In this document: piece by piece, positions 1-6,991 of the stretch
How the letters are laid out: every line of letters begins with the position of its first letter
Numbering within the stretch: the stretch's first letter is position 1
Source of the DNA: Pseudomonadota bacterium
Lineage (GTDB): Bacteria > Myxococcota > Bradymonadia > UBA4248
Assembly: GCA_017629415.1 (NCBI GenBank)
Contig: JAGBXG010000174.1
Coordinates: 1-7,899 of the forward strand
DNA: 7,899 nucleotides
Direction of reading: 5' to 3'
Translations under genes and position numbers: made by a program
The notes under the pieces: generated by a model
What the model was told of the DNA's origin: nothing
Databases searched by the model: none
Seen by the model: the letters and a program-made list of their open reading frames with translations, nothing else

Positions 1-5
1 AATAC

Positions 6-236
6 TGCCGGATCGGGGCGTTGCGGGGTGTCCCCGCATGGGGGGTAGGCGCGTATTGGCGCGCGGCTATGTCGGCTCTGTAAGCCGACATACGCCTTGC
101 GTTGCACGGCTATTTCGCCCCAAAAGGGCTCAATACGCCGCGCAAATAGCGCCGTAGGGGGCTTGCCCCCCACAAAAAACGTTACGGCATACGCAAAGTT
201 TTTCAGGGCTCTGCTCCAAACCCCGTCAAGCTGCAA
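6..236 (+). repeat. Structured GC-rich dispersed repeat, copy 1
   Basis: This copy matches, in inverted orientation, the repeat at 5391-5621. Positions 10-72 are identical over 63 bp to the reverse complement of 5555-5617, and similarity then continues with substitutions to about 232. It is built almost entirely of short inverted repeats. In order these are GCGGGG-TGT-CCCCGC near 24-38, two 36-bp hairpin units (61-96 and 104-139), GCGC-AAATA-GCGC near 140-152, a GGGGG-CTTG-CCCCC stem near 156-170, and a decayed form of the TTGGGGC-TCC-GCCCCAA hairpin near 203-219. The motif ACGGCATACGCAAAGTT (184-200) is exactly shared with 7863-7879. The element is clearly GC-richer than the flanking genes. 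No convincing ORF or ribosome binding site is present. It lies just downstream of the methyltransferase stop. A MITE- or REP/BIME-like element is the best guess. The AT-rich bases 237-256 hold nothing I can name. Confidence 0.85.
61..139 (+). repeat. Pair of 36-bp hairpin units inside repeat copy 1
   Basis: Two units (61-96 and 104-139) share the flanks GCRCGGCTAT and ATACGCC and are separated by 7 bp. Unit one forms a perfect 10-bp stem: TATGTCGGCT at 68-77 pairs with AGCCGACATA at 83-92 around the 5-base loop CTGTA. Unit two pairs TATT (111-114) with AATA (132-135) and GCCC (117-120) with GGGC (126-129), around the loop CAAAA. The flanks are nearly constant while the inner arms differ between the units, yet pairing is kept in both. 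The equivalent pair in copy 2 lies at 5489-5566. Confidence 0.8.
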
Positions 237-256
237 AACAATATAAACTTATTAAA

Positions 257-886
257 TTAGCCTTTCTTTGCAATCACACGAATATATTGCGTTCTTTCAT
301 CCGTTTCCTGCAATATAAAACCGTCTACACGTTTTAAGGCATACGATTTGAAATATTGGGCGCAATAACCTTCAATTTCGGGTTCTGTCTGGCGATAACG
401 CATCCAATTGTCAAAAAAGACTACGGATTTATCTTCCCCGTTTGGACAATCTGAACCACAACGTTCAAAGCAGCCTAAAAAAATGCCGCCCGGCTTGAGA
501 ACTCTCGAAAATTCGGCCACAACAGCTTCGATATTTTCGAGATATTCCAAACACCCCAATGCGACGACGCCATCAAAGCGTCCATCTTCAAATGGCAAAG
601 GTTCACTTAAATCGTGGGTCAAATAAAAGACATTTTCAGATTTGCAAGCGGCCTGAAAACACATCTCCGGCGAAATATCCAAGCCCACAGCCTGCGCACC
701 TTGAGCCTGAAACCAGCGCGTACATTCGCCAGTACCGCAGCCGGCATCTAAAATCTGCAAACCCTTGAAATCCGTACCTGCAAAGGCATCACGAATATGA
801 GGAAACGGATCCCAGGCCAGTTCTTCACGCATGGCCTCATAATCTTCCGCCAACTGATCAAATAAAGTATCCGGTGATTCGAGCAT
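257..886 (-). CDS. Class I SAM-dependent methyltransferase (UbiE/Methyltransf_11 type)
   Basis: The protein is a predicted soluble cytoplasmic methyltransferase of 209 residues with a Rossmann-like fold; its substrate is unknown. Motif I is DAGCGTGE at residues 47-54 (the SAM-binding glycine loop). It is followed by GLD at 68-70, whose aspartate should bind the ribose hydroxyls, then HDLSEPLPF near 91-99, FDGVVALGCLEYLEN at 104-118, and the strand-5 motif RVLKPGG at 128-134. The length is normal for a bare catalytic domain with a short C-terminal cap. I chose the ATG at 886 because GAAGGA (892-897) lies five bases upstream; an ATG at 922 would overlap miaA by 34 bp and lacks that site. The start is 2 bp after the miaA stop, so the two are probably translationally coupled. 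It has nine cysteines, which is many for its size, but no clear metal-binding pattern. A role in tRNA or small-molecule methylation is possible; the sequence does not decide. Confidence 0.85.
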   Translation of the reverse strand: MLESPDTLFDQLAEDYEAMREELAWDPFPHIRDAFAGTDFKGLQILDAGCGTGECTRWFQAQGAQAVGLDISPEMCFQAACKSENVFYLTHDLSEPLPFEDGRFDGVVALGCLEYLENIEAVVAEFSRVLKPGGIFLGCFERCGSDCPNGEDKSVVFFDNWMRYRQTEPEIEGYCAQYFKSYALKRVDGFILQETDERTQYIRVIAKKG

Positions 887-888
887 TT

Positions 889-1824
889 CTATCCTTCTAA
901 AAACTGACGGCATTTTTGGCAAAGGGCTTCAAAAGCATCGTCTGACATCGGCAAATCGATCCATTCCGTTTCGGGATCAGAGCGGAACCATGTCAGCTGA
1001 CGTTTTGCAAAACGCCGTGTTTCGCGTTTCGCCAGTTCCAAGCCTTCCTCAAGCGTACATTGACCGAGCAAGACCATGGCGGCTTGTTTGTATCCCAGGG
1101 CTTTGACAGGCAGTTCATCTGTCGGCAATCCGGCATCAAGCATGGCCTTTGTTTCTTCCAAAATGCCTGTTGCCCACATTTCATCCAGTCGTTTTTCGAT
1201 TTTTTCGTACAATACAGGACGCGGTCTTTGGCAGCCAAAGATCAGGCGGTCGTAATACCGTGTTTTAAAGCCGTGTTCAGCATGTGATGCACTGAGCAGA
1301 CGGCCGGTTGTTTCATAGACTTCGAGAGCTCGTTCGATGCGCACCCAATCCTGGGGATAAATTTTGGCGGCGGCATCGGGATCGATATCCTGCAAACGCG
1401 CATACATCGCCGGCTGCCCCAAACTGTCGCGCTCGGCACGCAGTTTTGCACGCACATCATCGTTACGCGAAGGTGCTTCAATCAATCCATGCAAGATGGC
1501 CCGATGATAAAGTCCAGTCCCCCCGGAAATGACACAGCAACGCCCCCGAGCATGAATTTCAGCCACGCGTTGGTGTACATAAGCCGCAAATTCTGATGCA
1601 TCCATCGGAGGACCAAAATCGATCAAATCAATGCCATGAATGGGAATCCGAGCTTGTTGCTCAGGCGTCGGTTTGTCCGTGCCAACGGCAAGCGGACGGT
1701 AAACCTGCATGGAATCGACATTGATCAGTTCTCCCTCCAAAGCTTCGGTCAATTTTACCGAAAATGCCGTTTTACCGGAGGCCGTGGGACCCACAATTTG
1801 TATGATTTTAGGTTTCTCAGCCAT
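889..1824 (-). CDS. miaA: tRNA dimethylallyltransferase (i6A37 synthase)
   Basis: MiaA transfers a dimethylallyl group from DMAPP to N6 of adenosine 37 in tRNAs that read codons starting with U. Counting from MAEKPK, the P-loop GPTASGKT is at residues 12-19 and DSMQVYR at 37-43 (the aspartate is the catalytic base position of the family). GTDKPT follows at 48-53, GGTGLYHRAIL starts at 101, and the late family signature AKRQLTWFR is near the C-terminus. The 311-residue length is normal and nothing is truncated. The start is uncertain: the ATG at 1824 matches usual family N-termini, whereas the in-frame ATG at 1845 adds only seven residues. Neither has a clear Shine-Dalgarno; GGGGA lies 14 bases before 1824. 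The gene follows the TPR gene after about 50 bp and precedes the methyltransferase by 2 bp. I see no MiaB or Hfq gene beside it. Confidence 0.97.
   Translation of the reverse strand: MAEKPKIIQIVGPTASGKTAFSVKLTEALEGELINVDSMQVYRPLAVGTDKPTPEQQARIPIHGIDLIDFGPPMDASEFAAYVHQRVAEIHARGRCCVISGGTGLYHRAILHGLIEAPSRNDDVRAKLRAERDSLGQPAMYARLQDIDPDAAAKIYPQDWVRIERALEVYETTGRLLSASHAEHGFKTRYYDRLIFGCQRPRPVLYEKIEKRLDEMWATGILEETKAMLDAGLPTDELPVKALGYKQAAMVLLGQCTLEEGLELAKRETRRFAKRQLTWFRSDPETEWIDLPMSDDAFEALCQKCRQFLEG
892..897 (-). promoter_or_regulatory. Ribosome binding site of the methyltransferase, inside miaA
   Basis: GAAGGA on the minus strand sits five bases before the ATG at 886 and overlaps the last codons of miaA, just before its TAG at 889-891. 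A ribosome finishing miaA would reach this site directly, which supports translational coupling and fixes the methyltransferase start. Confidence 0.75.
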
Positions 1825-1876
1825 AAATAATGTGCATATCCCCATGTGAAAAAAGAGGTTTAAATGTCAAATCAAG

Positions 1877-4800
1877 TTATTCCACAGAAGCCTTGGCAAC
1901 GGGATATGCATCGGGTTTCAGTTCAGCCAAGGTTTGGGCAGATTTTTGGGCAAACGAAGTATAAGATTCGAGCTGAATGGTTATTTGACGCGCGACATCG
2001 AGCAATGAAGCGGCGGCATCTTCGGCCGGGAAAATGAGTTCATCTTCGACCCAAACGGTATAATCATCCAAGCCCTGGGGATCGTTTTCCAATTCTTTAG
2101 GAGGCGGCAATGCTTTGAATGCATCGCGAAAATGAAGTGCCATTTGAGCCAGCTCATAAGCAGATGCCGTCGATATTTGAGCATTTTTATAAGTAATGGC
2201 TTGCTGGAAATGCTTTTCAGCAGCCTGACGTTTTTTGGCTTTTTCTTCGATGCGTTTTCGCAAAGTGCGAATCGGAAATTCGAGCACGACATTTTCAAAT
2301 TCGATTTGCGCCATGCGTCCCATCAAATAAGCATGACGTGCAAGCTCTATGCGCCCCCAGGTTGTTTCATCGGGAGTGAGGCCTGTCATCGTTTTTTGCG
2401 CAGCTTCAAGCTGACGCGCTTCGAGGGCATATTGTACTTTGGTAAAGAGAATTTGCCGCTGCAATGCCGGTGTAGCCGCTGTAAATGCCGGATCTGCCCC
2501 CAAAGCCGTCAAACGTTCCATGGCAGCAGAGGGTTCTTCATCAAGTGCAGCACGTTCAATAGTCGCTGCCAGGCGTGTCAGCATGGGGACTGCCGTCGCT
2601 TTTTCTTCCTCGGTGAGTTCCGTTTTCATCGTTTCAGCAACACGATATAAATCAAACTGCGGATTTTCAGCTGTATTTTGCATCAAATACTGATCGAGCA
2701 TGGCTTGAGCACGACTTTTCTCACCCAAAGCTTTCAAAAGCTGAGCCCCATAAAAAACAGCTTGCGCAGCTTCCAGACGATCCTGTTCCGGAAGTTTGGG
2801 GAGCTCAACAGGTTTGACTTCCTGTTTGCCTTTAGCTTTCTTCTTGGTTTTGTTCGTCGTTTCAGCCGTCGGTGTTTTCAAAGCTTGAGCAAGGGTGAAA
2901 TACCCCTGTGCCGCACGTTCAAAGGCTTCAGCGGATGTCCGATAACGTGCAATCTTGGTAGCATTGACACCGATTTTGAACGCCGCATGCGCACAAAGTG
3001 CCGGTGTATTCGCCTGTTCCTGAAGCGGTTCAAGCAAAGTAATGGCTGCACGCCAGGATTCTCTCGATTCTTCAAATGCTGCAGCTTTAAATCTTGCCGC
3101 TGTCGTATGCTCCTTTCGATGTGGGAACGAAGATTCAATGCGCATAATTGTTGCAACCGCCGCATCCATGTTTTGGGCATCTGCAAGCGCAACGGCTTGC
3201 TTATCGATCGCAAATGAAGCTGTGTCCTCCAGTTCGGCTGCCGTATAATGCTTGAAATTCTGTTTTTCGATGAGCCATTTGGCCCAAAATTCAATTTTTT
3301 CGTAGTTATTGGCCTTGTGATACAGCTCGAACATCGAACCCACGGCCACTGCGGCATACTGATGCTCGGGAAAATCGGTCACGATCGCATCAAAACGTTG
3401 GGCAGCTTGGTTATAGTCATGGTGCGTTCTGTAAATTTCAGCAGCACGCCATAAAAATGCAGGGGTTTCATCATCTTTCGGATAACGCGTTGAAAATTGT
3501 TCTGCCGAACGCACGAATCCAAGTTCAGCCTCCGTTAAAGGCTCTTTTTCGCGGACTTCAGAACCGCGTTTTTCTTCGACAAAGTGGGTAGCTTTAGCCG
3601 AATTGATGATCGACCATTCGGGATCGGATGTCGCCAGAATATTGGCATACACAAAGACCTGGCGGTTAGCGGCAACACGAATTTGTTCATGGCGTTCGGC
3701 ATCATTGCCGTCATTTGTCCAATCGATAATCGTCTGATAAGCTTGGGCAGCCTCCTTAAGTTTGACAAGTACATCTGCGGCCAGTTCAGGTTCTGTTTTT
3801 AACCGTTTGCCGTATTCTTTTTTCAGTCCATGGAGTGCAGCATCCGACCGTTCATCCAACACATAGGCAAAACTGTAATGCATATCGAAAGCAGAATCCC
3901 CTTGGGCATAATGCGCCAATTCCGTGCGAAGCAGCTGTTCGGCATCGGCCCATGCCGCATCGCGTTCCGCCGGTTCGGATGCTTTTTCTGCCTGAGTCAT
4001 GGATGCAATTGCCAAGGTAAAAATCTGATGCGTATTGAAGCGTTTTGCACGTTCAATGGCTGATTTCTCATGGTTTTCATTGGCTTGATACCAGACTGTT
4101 CCAGGCAATGTCGCCGCAATCGCCGCCCTTGTCGCGGCTTCAGCCTCTTCAAGCCGATTCGACTGCCGGAAGGCTTCCACGCGAGCCGTATGCCAGTCGA
4201 TGACATGCGGATGGGTGGGATTTTCGGCCAAAAGACCATCATAAAGCTCGATTTCTTCTTCAAATTTGCCCTGAGCATCCAAAATGGCTCCGAGCTGTTC
4301 AATTTTATCACGCGCTTTATCGGGCGGCAGCTTGGCATTCAAATAAGCACGCGCTTCTTTCCAACCACCGGGCAACTCAACAAATGTTGTACTTAAATCG
4401 TTCAATGCCTGATTTCGGAACGAAACTTCACCCACATTCAGCTTATTTTCATCGATTTGACCGTCAGCACCGATGGCGGAAGCATACCGCGAATCGATGG
4501 ATTCCACGACTTGCTTAAAAAGGTCAACCGCCGTTCGATATGCATCTTCATCGGCTAGATTTAAGTAGGTCCAAGCCAGCTTGTACTGCGCGTATTGAAA
4601 AAACGAAGACTGCGGATACTTATCGATAATCGTCTGATATGCCGCCTGTGCTGTCCCCGTATTCTTTTGTGAAAAATAGAACTCTCCCATGGCCAAATAA
4701 GCCGCATCGAGTTCTTTATAATCGGGATAAGTCTGAGTCAGACGATGCAAGTAACTGATACCTTCTTTCGCCTGCTGATTGCGGATAAGCGCATCACCTA

Positions 4801-5329
4801 GCCGGAAAAGCACGTCATCGAGCTTCTCATAAGTCGGATATTTGGCCAAAAGCCGACGATAATCCTGGATCGCATTCTGATAATTGGCCGTTGGCTCGGA
4901 AGGGCAACTGCCCTCATCATCCGCACAAGTTTCTAATGCGGCAAGCCAAGCCCGACGTGAACGCAAATATTCGTAATGCGCCGTTTGCCAATGAAATTCC
5001 GCGATTTGAGCCAGCCATTTAGGGGCATCCGGATTGAGCGGATCTTTTTCAAGCAGCAGCTCAAACTCTCTGACAAGGGCACTGTTTTGAGATTCCACGC
5101 GAGCCATCAGCGCATCGACATCGGCGGGGATTTCTTCCTGCATGGCATACGGTGCCGCCGGTTTGGGTGCCTGAATCGCGCGAGCCGGCACTTTTTCAAG
5201 TTTTGCCGCCTGTTTCATCAAGGACTGTGCCACTGCAGATTTGCCAAAATCCTCAGTATCATTTTGAGCGAATGCCGCCACTGGAACCAAAGAAAGACTA
5301 ACGGCCAATAATATGGGCAAAAATTTCAT
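1877..5329 (-). CDS. Large exported tetratricopeptide-repeat protein
   Basis: This is a 1150-residue protein that I cannot name. It begins MKFLP followed by a hydrophobic stretch and a likely signal peptidase I site at AFA-QN (after residue 21), so the mature form is probably periplasmic. It lacks a lipobox. TPR-like helical pairs are clearest at residues 148-275, with DVLFRLGDALI, AYLAMGEFYFS and AQYKLAWTYLNL helices and YP turns between repeats. A second cluster is near 595-685 (AFLWRAAEIYRTHHDYNQAA), and weaker helical repeats occur elsewhere. C135 and C142 lie close together in an insertion before the first TPR cluster and could form a disulfide. A lysine-rich linker (NKTKKKAKGKQ) lies near 825-835. 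The C-terminal region (ALPPPKELEN...DYTVWVEDELI) loosely recalls TPR proteins of myxococcal envelope or gliding machines, from memory only. The reading frame extends upstream to 5389, but those 20 residues precede the signal peptide. A scaffold role is inferred. Confidence 0.85.
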   Translation of the reverse strand: MKFLPILLAVSLSLVPVAAFAQNDTEDFGKSAVAQSLMKQAAKLEKVPARAIQAPKPAAPYAMQEEIPADVDALMARVESQNSALVREFELLLEKDPLNPDAPKWLAQIAEFHWQTAHYEYLRSRRAWLAALETCADDEGSCPSEPTANYQNAIQDYRRLLAKYPTYEKLDDVLFRLGDALIRNQQAKEGISYLHRLTQTYPDYKELDAAYLAMGEFYFSQKNTGTAQAAYQTIIDKYPQSSFFQYAQYKLAWTYLNLADEDAYRTAVDLFKQVVESIDSRYASAIGADGQIDENKLNVGEVSFRNQALNDLSTTFVELPGGWKEARAYLNAKLPPDKARDKIEQLGAILDAQGKFEEEIELYDGLLAENPTHPHVIDWHTARVEAFRQSNRLEEAEAATRAAIAATLPGTVWYQANENHEKSAIERAKRFNTHQIFTLAIASMTQAEKASEPAERDAAWADAEQLLRTELAHYAQGDSAFDMHYSFAYVLDERSDAALHGLKKEYGKRLKTEPELAADVLVKLKEAAQAYQTIIDWTNDGNDAERHEQIRVAANRQVFVYANILATSDPEWSIINSAKATHFVEEKRGSEVREKEPLTEAELGFVRSAEQFSTRYPKDDETPAFLWRAAEIYRTHHDYNQAAQRFDAIVTDFPEHQYAAVAVGSMFELYHKANNYEKIEFWAKWLIEKQNFKHYTAAELEDTASFAIDKQAVALADAQNMDAAVATIMRIESSFPHRKEHTTAARFKAAAFEESRESWRAAITLLEPLQEQANTPALCAHAAFKIGVNATKIARYRTSAEAFERAAQGYFTLAQALKTPTAETTNKTKKKAKGKQEVKPVELPKLPEQDRLEAAQAVFYGAQLLKALGEKSRAQAMLDQYLMQNTAENPQFDLYRVAETMKTELTEEEKATAVPMLTRLAATIERAALDEEPSAAMERLTALGADPAFTAATPALQRQILFTKVQYALEARQLEAAQKTMTGLTPDETTWGRIELARHAYLMGRMAQIEFENVVLEFPIRTLRKRIEEKAKKRQAAEKHFQQAITYKNAQISTASAYELAQMALHFRDAFKALPPPKELENDPQGLDDYTVWVEDELIFPAEDAAASLLDVARQITIQLESYTSFAQKSAQTLAELKPDAYPVAKASVE

Positions 5330-5334
5330 CTCAA

Positions 5335-5339
5335 ACCTA
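5335..5339 (-). promoter_or_regulatory. Ribosome binding site of the TPR gene
   Basis: TAGGT on the minus strand lies five bases before the ATG at 5329. It is a modest Shine-Dalgarno, but it coincides with the codon that starts a proper signal peptide, which rules out the longer frame reaching 5389 next to the repeat. Confidence 0.55.
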
Positions 5340-5390
5340 CCAAAATGTCTCATCCACAAAACCGCCCGTAACTGTAAATGCCAAAGCAAT

Positions 5391-5621
5391 CAGCCCCTGA
5401 ATGGGATTCGGGACAAAGCCCCAAAAGGACTCTGCGTATGCTGTGACTTGTATATGGGGGGCAAGCCCCCCTGCGGCGCTATTTGCGCGGCGTATGAAGC
5501 CCGTCAGGGCGAACATAGCCGCGCATGCAAGGCGTATGGAGCCCGTCAGGGCGAACATAGCCGCGCGCCAATACGCGCCTACCCCCCATGCGGGGACACC
5601 CCGCAACGCCCCGATCCAGCA
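5391..5621 (-). repeat. Structured GC-rich dispersed repeat, copy 2 (inverted)
   Basis: This is the inverted counterpart of the element at 6-236. The stretch 5555-5617 is a perfect 63-bp reverse complement of 10-72. Read on the minus strand, the order of hairpins is the same: GCGGGG-TGT-CCCCGC, two 36-bp units, GCGC-AAATA-GCGC, GGGGGG-CTTG-CCCCCC (about 5456-5471), then a decayed GGGGC hairpin near 5411-5425. It fills most of the 372-bp gap between the outer-membrane gene and the TPR gene and would lie in the TPR leader if the genes are cotranscribed. Frames that stay open through it encode the same peptide twice because of the 42-bp period. I regard them as non-coding. The rest of the gap is a 61-bp leader (5330-5390) with no convincing promoter and an 80-bp stretch (5622-5701) holding one hairpin. 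Confidence 0.85.
5489..5566 (-). repeat. Tandem 36-bp hairpin units in repeat copy 2
   Basis: Two 36-bp direct repeats, 5489-5524 and 5531-5566, differ at one base and are separated by ATGCAA, giving a 42-bp period. Each folds with an inner GCCC...GGGC stem around a 4-base loop, a TATG/CATA stem outside it, and partly complementary GC-rich flanks. The spacer is only 6 bp, so this is not a CRISPR array. The near-identity of the two units, compared with the divergent pair in copy 1 (61-139), suggests recent duplication or conversion here. Confidence 0.85.
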
Positions 5622-5669
5622 CCCTCTTGTGAGGCGGCTGCATATCCGTCCAAACCGGCAACGCAAACT

Positions 5670-5685
5670 CGCGGGTGAACCCACG
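5670..5685 (-). other. Hairpin downstream of the outer-membrane gene
   Basis: CGTGGG-TTCA-CCCGCG on the minus strand forms a 6-bp stem (one T-G pair) with a 4-base loop, 16 bases after the stop at 5702. It has no following T-run, so it is not a standard intrinsic terminator. It might stabilise the mRNA end or slow the polymerase; it could also be chance. Confidence 0.35.
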
Positions 5686-5701
5686 AAAATGCTTCCGTCT
5701 T

Positions 5702-6991
5702 CTACTCAAATCTCAGCAGAATCGCGGCATGCCAAGCAAAAGTCATACCTTCATACCGAATAGATGGAAACCCAGGATTTCCGGCCAAAAAGAGATATTT
5801 TTCCATATCACGAGTGACCAAAAAATCGAGCTGTGCAGCTGTCGAAAATCCAAGCCCGAATGATCCCATCCAAGCCTCCGGACACCATAATGTGGCCCCA
5901 AATCCAAGCGTATGCCTGTCTGCATCGAGGACATTAAAAGCATAACGCTGTGCCGGCACAGGTGATTTTCTAAAACCATAGCCGACAGATGCCGAAATCT
6001 CATCCATCGGCATCCAGGTCAGTGCCCCACGTATGGCCCAAGCTTCCTCGAATTGAGCATACTCTTGCGCCGTCGCATTCAACACACCGCCAAAATCATC
6101 ATAAAGTTCTACGGCAGCCGATGTCGCAATCGGGTGTACATAATGCCGCCATTCAAAGTCAGCATCTACCGCAAAACGCGCCAAACGATGTGCGACGAGA
6201 TGCGAAAAATCATACCTTACCCCCAAACTGAACGTATGCGGCTCAGCATAAGCATATCCCAAAAGACGGACATTAATTTCGCCAATCGCATCATTAATAA
6301 AGATTTGTGCGGGCACATCCAGGCTCAACCGCGTGGCCCCATGATAGGCAACCCCCAAATGCAATCCTTCCACAGGTTCAGCATAAACCCCGACGGATGG
6401 CGCAAATTTATAATCGACGGTCACATGACTGGAGCTTGCGTCAATTGCACCAGAAAAATCGACATTGACGTTTGCAATGACATCGGGAATCAAGTGCGCA
6501 CCCACGGCTATTGCAATGCGTTCCCAGACCCTGACTGCCAATGCCGCATCCAGTGAAAACCGGCGAGCATCTGAGCCCGTGCCCAATATCACCGGTTCAC
6601 TGACCGCTGAATTACGGACTTCATAAAGACCATCATGCGGCACATGGGCATTTACGCCCACAAACAACCTATCGCGATACGATCCCAGCGGCAAAGCGGC
6701 TGCCAACCCTATCTGATAGCCGACATAAGTATCATCACCAGCAGCTTCGCCATTGACTTTGAGCTTATCATCCGCCACGACAACGCCGGCAGAAAGCTCA
6801 AGATTTTGCACATCCATCAGTCGCGCAGGATTTGAAGCCGCCGCAGACACTGCCGGTGCTGAAGCCGTCACTGCCATGGCCTGCGCGCTTGTCTGAGCAT
6901 CCAATCCAAAAGCCTCGCGAGGCGCGGCTTCGGCCAGACCTCCCCAAGACATTGCCGCTGCAGCGGCTATGGCAACACCCCAATGCTTCAA
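5702..6991 (-). CDS. OmpP1/FadL-family outer-membrane beta-barrel protein
   Basis: The protein has 429 residues, close to the usual FadL-family length, and is predicted to form an outer-membrane barrel that passes hydrophobic molecules; its substrate is unknown. It starts MKHWG, then an Ala-rich hydrophobic core and a cleavage site around AEA-A (residue 22). Next comes the family's N-terminal pattern: AFGLDAQTSAQAMA and AAASNPARL, with NPA at residues 54-56, corresponding to the plug region. The rest alternates polar and hydrophobic residues, rich in Gly, Tyr and Phe, with many amphipathic strands, ending in AAILLRFE. The single Cys is near residue 370. The start codon is TTG, directly after the rph TAA with no gap and in the same frame. 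GGGGA five bases upstream serves as the ribosome binding site. The next ATG (residue 14) would destroy the signal peptide. Coupling to rph translation is likely. Confidence 0.8.
   Translation of the reverse strand: MKHWGVAIAAAAAMSWGGLAEAAPREAFGLDAQTSAQAMAVTASAPAVSAAASNPARLMDVQNLELSAGVVVADDKLKVNGEAAGDDTYVGYQIGLAAALPLGSYRDRLFVGVNAHVPHDGLYEVRNSAVSEPVILGTGSDARRFSLDAALAVRVWERIAIAVGAHLIPDVIANVNVDFSGAIDASSSHVTVDYKFAPSVGVYAEPVEGLHLGVAYHGATRLSLDVPAQIFINDAIGEINVRLLGYAYAEPHTFSLGVRYDFSHLVAHRLARFAVDADFEWRHYVHPIATSAAVELYDDFGGVLNATAQEYAQFEEAWAIRGALTWMPMDEISASVGYGFRKSPVPAQRYAFNVLDADRHTLGFGATLWCPEAWMGSFGLGFSTAAQLDFLVTRDMEKYLFLAGNPGFPSIRYEGMTFAWHAAILLRFE

Noticed and set aside
887..922. Longer methyltransferase start at 922 overlapping miaA
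   Set aside because: The ATG at 886 has GAAGGA five bases upstream and the added 12 residues match no family feature.
1865..1870. TTGACA on the minus strand between the TPR gene and miaA, as a -35 box
   Set aside because: No -10-like hexamer lies 15-19 bases downstream, and the spacing to miaA would leave almost no leader.
2132..2650. Plus-strand open frames inside the TPR gene
   Set aside because: They lie opposite a long, well-supported coding frame, look low-quality (Cys, Arg and Phe rich) and have no recognisable domain.
5330..5389. Upstream extension of the TPR reading frame to 5389
   Set aside because: It would place 20 residues before a clear signal peptide, while the ATG at 5329 has a ribosome binding site at proper spacing.
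5489..5566. Two 36-bp near-identical repeats looking like a short CRISPR
   Set aside because: The spacer is only 6 bp, the units are part of a larger repeat also found at 6-236, and there are no cas genes.
5479..5709. Open frames across the repeat giving duplicated peptides (RGYVRPDGLHTP twice)
   Set aside because: The 42-bp repeat period keeps several frames open at once; there is no ribosome binding site, and the element is a structured repeat whose sequence varies in ways that keep hairpins, not codons.
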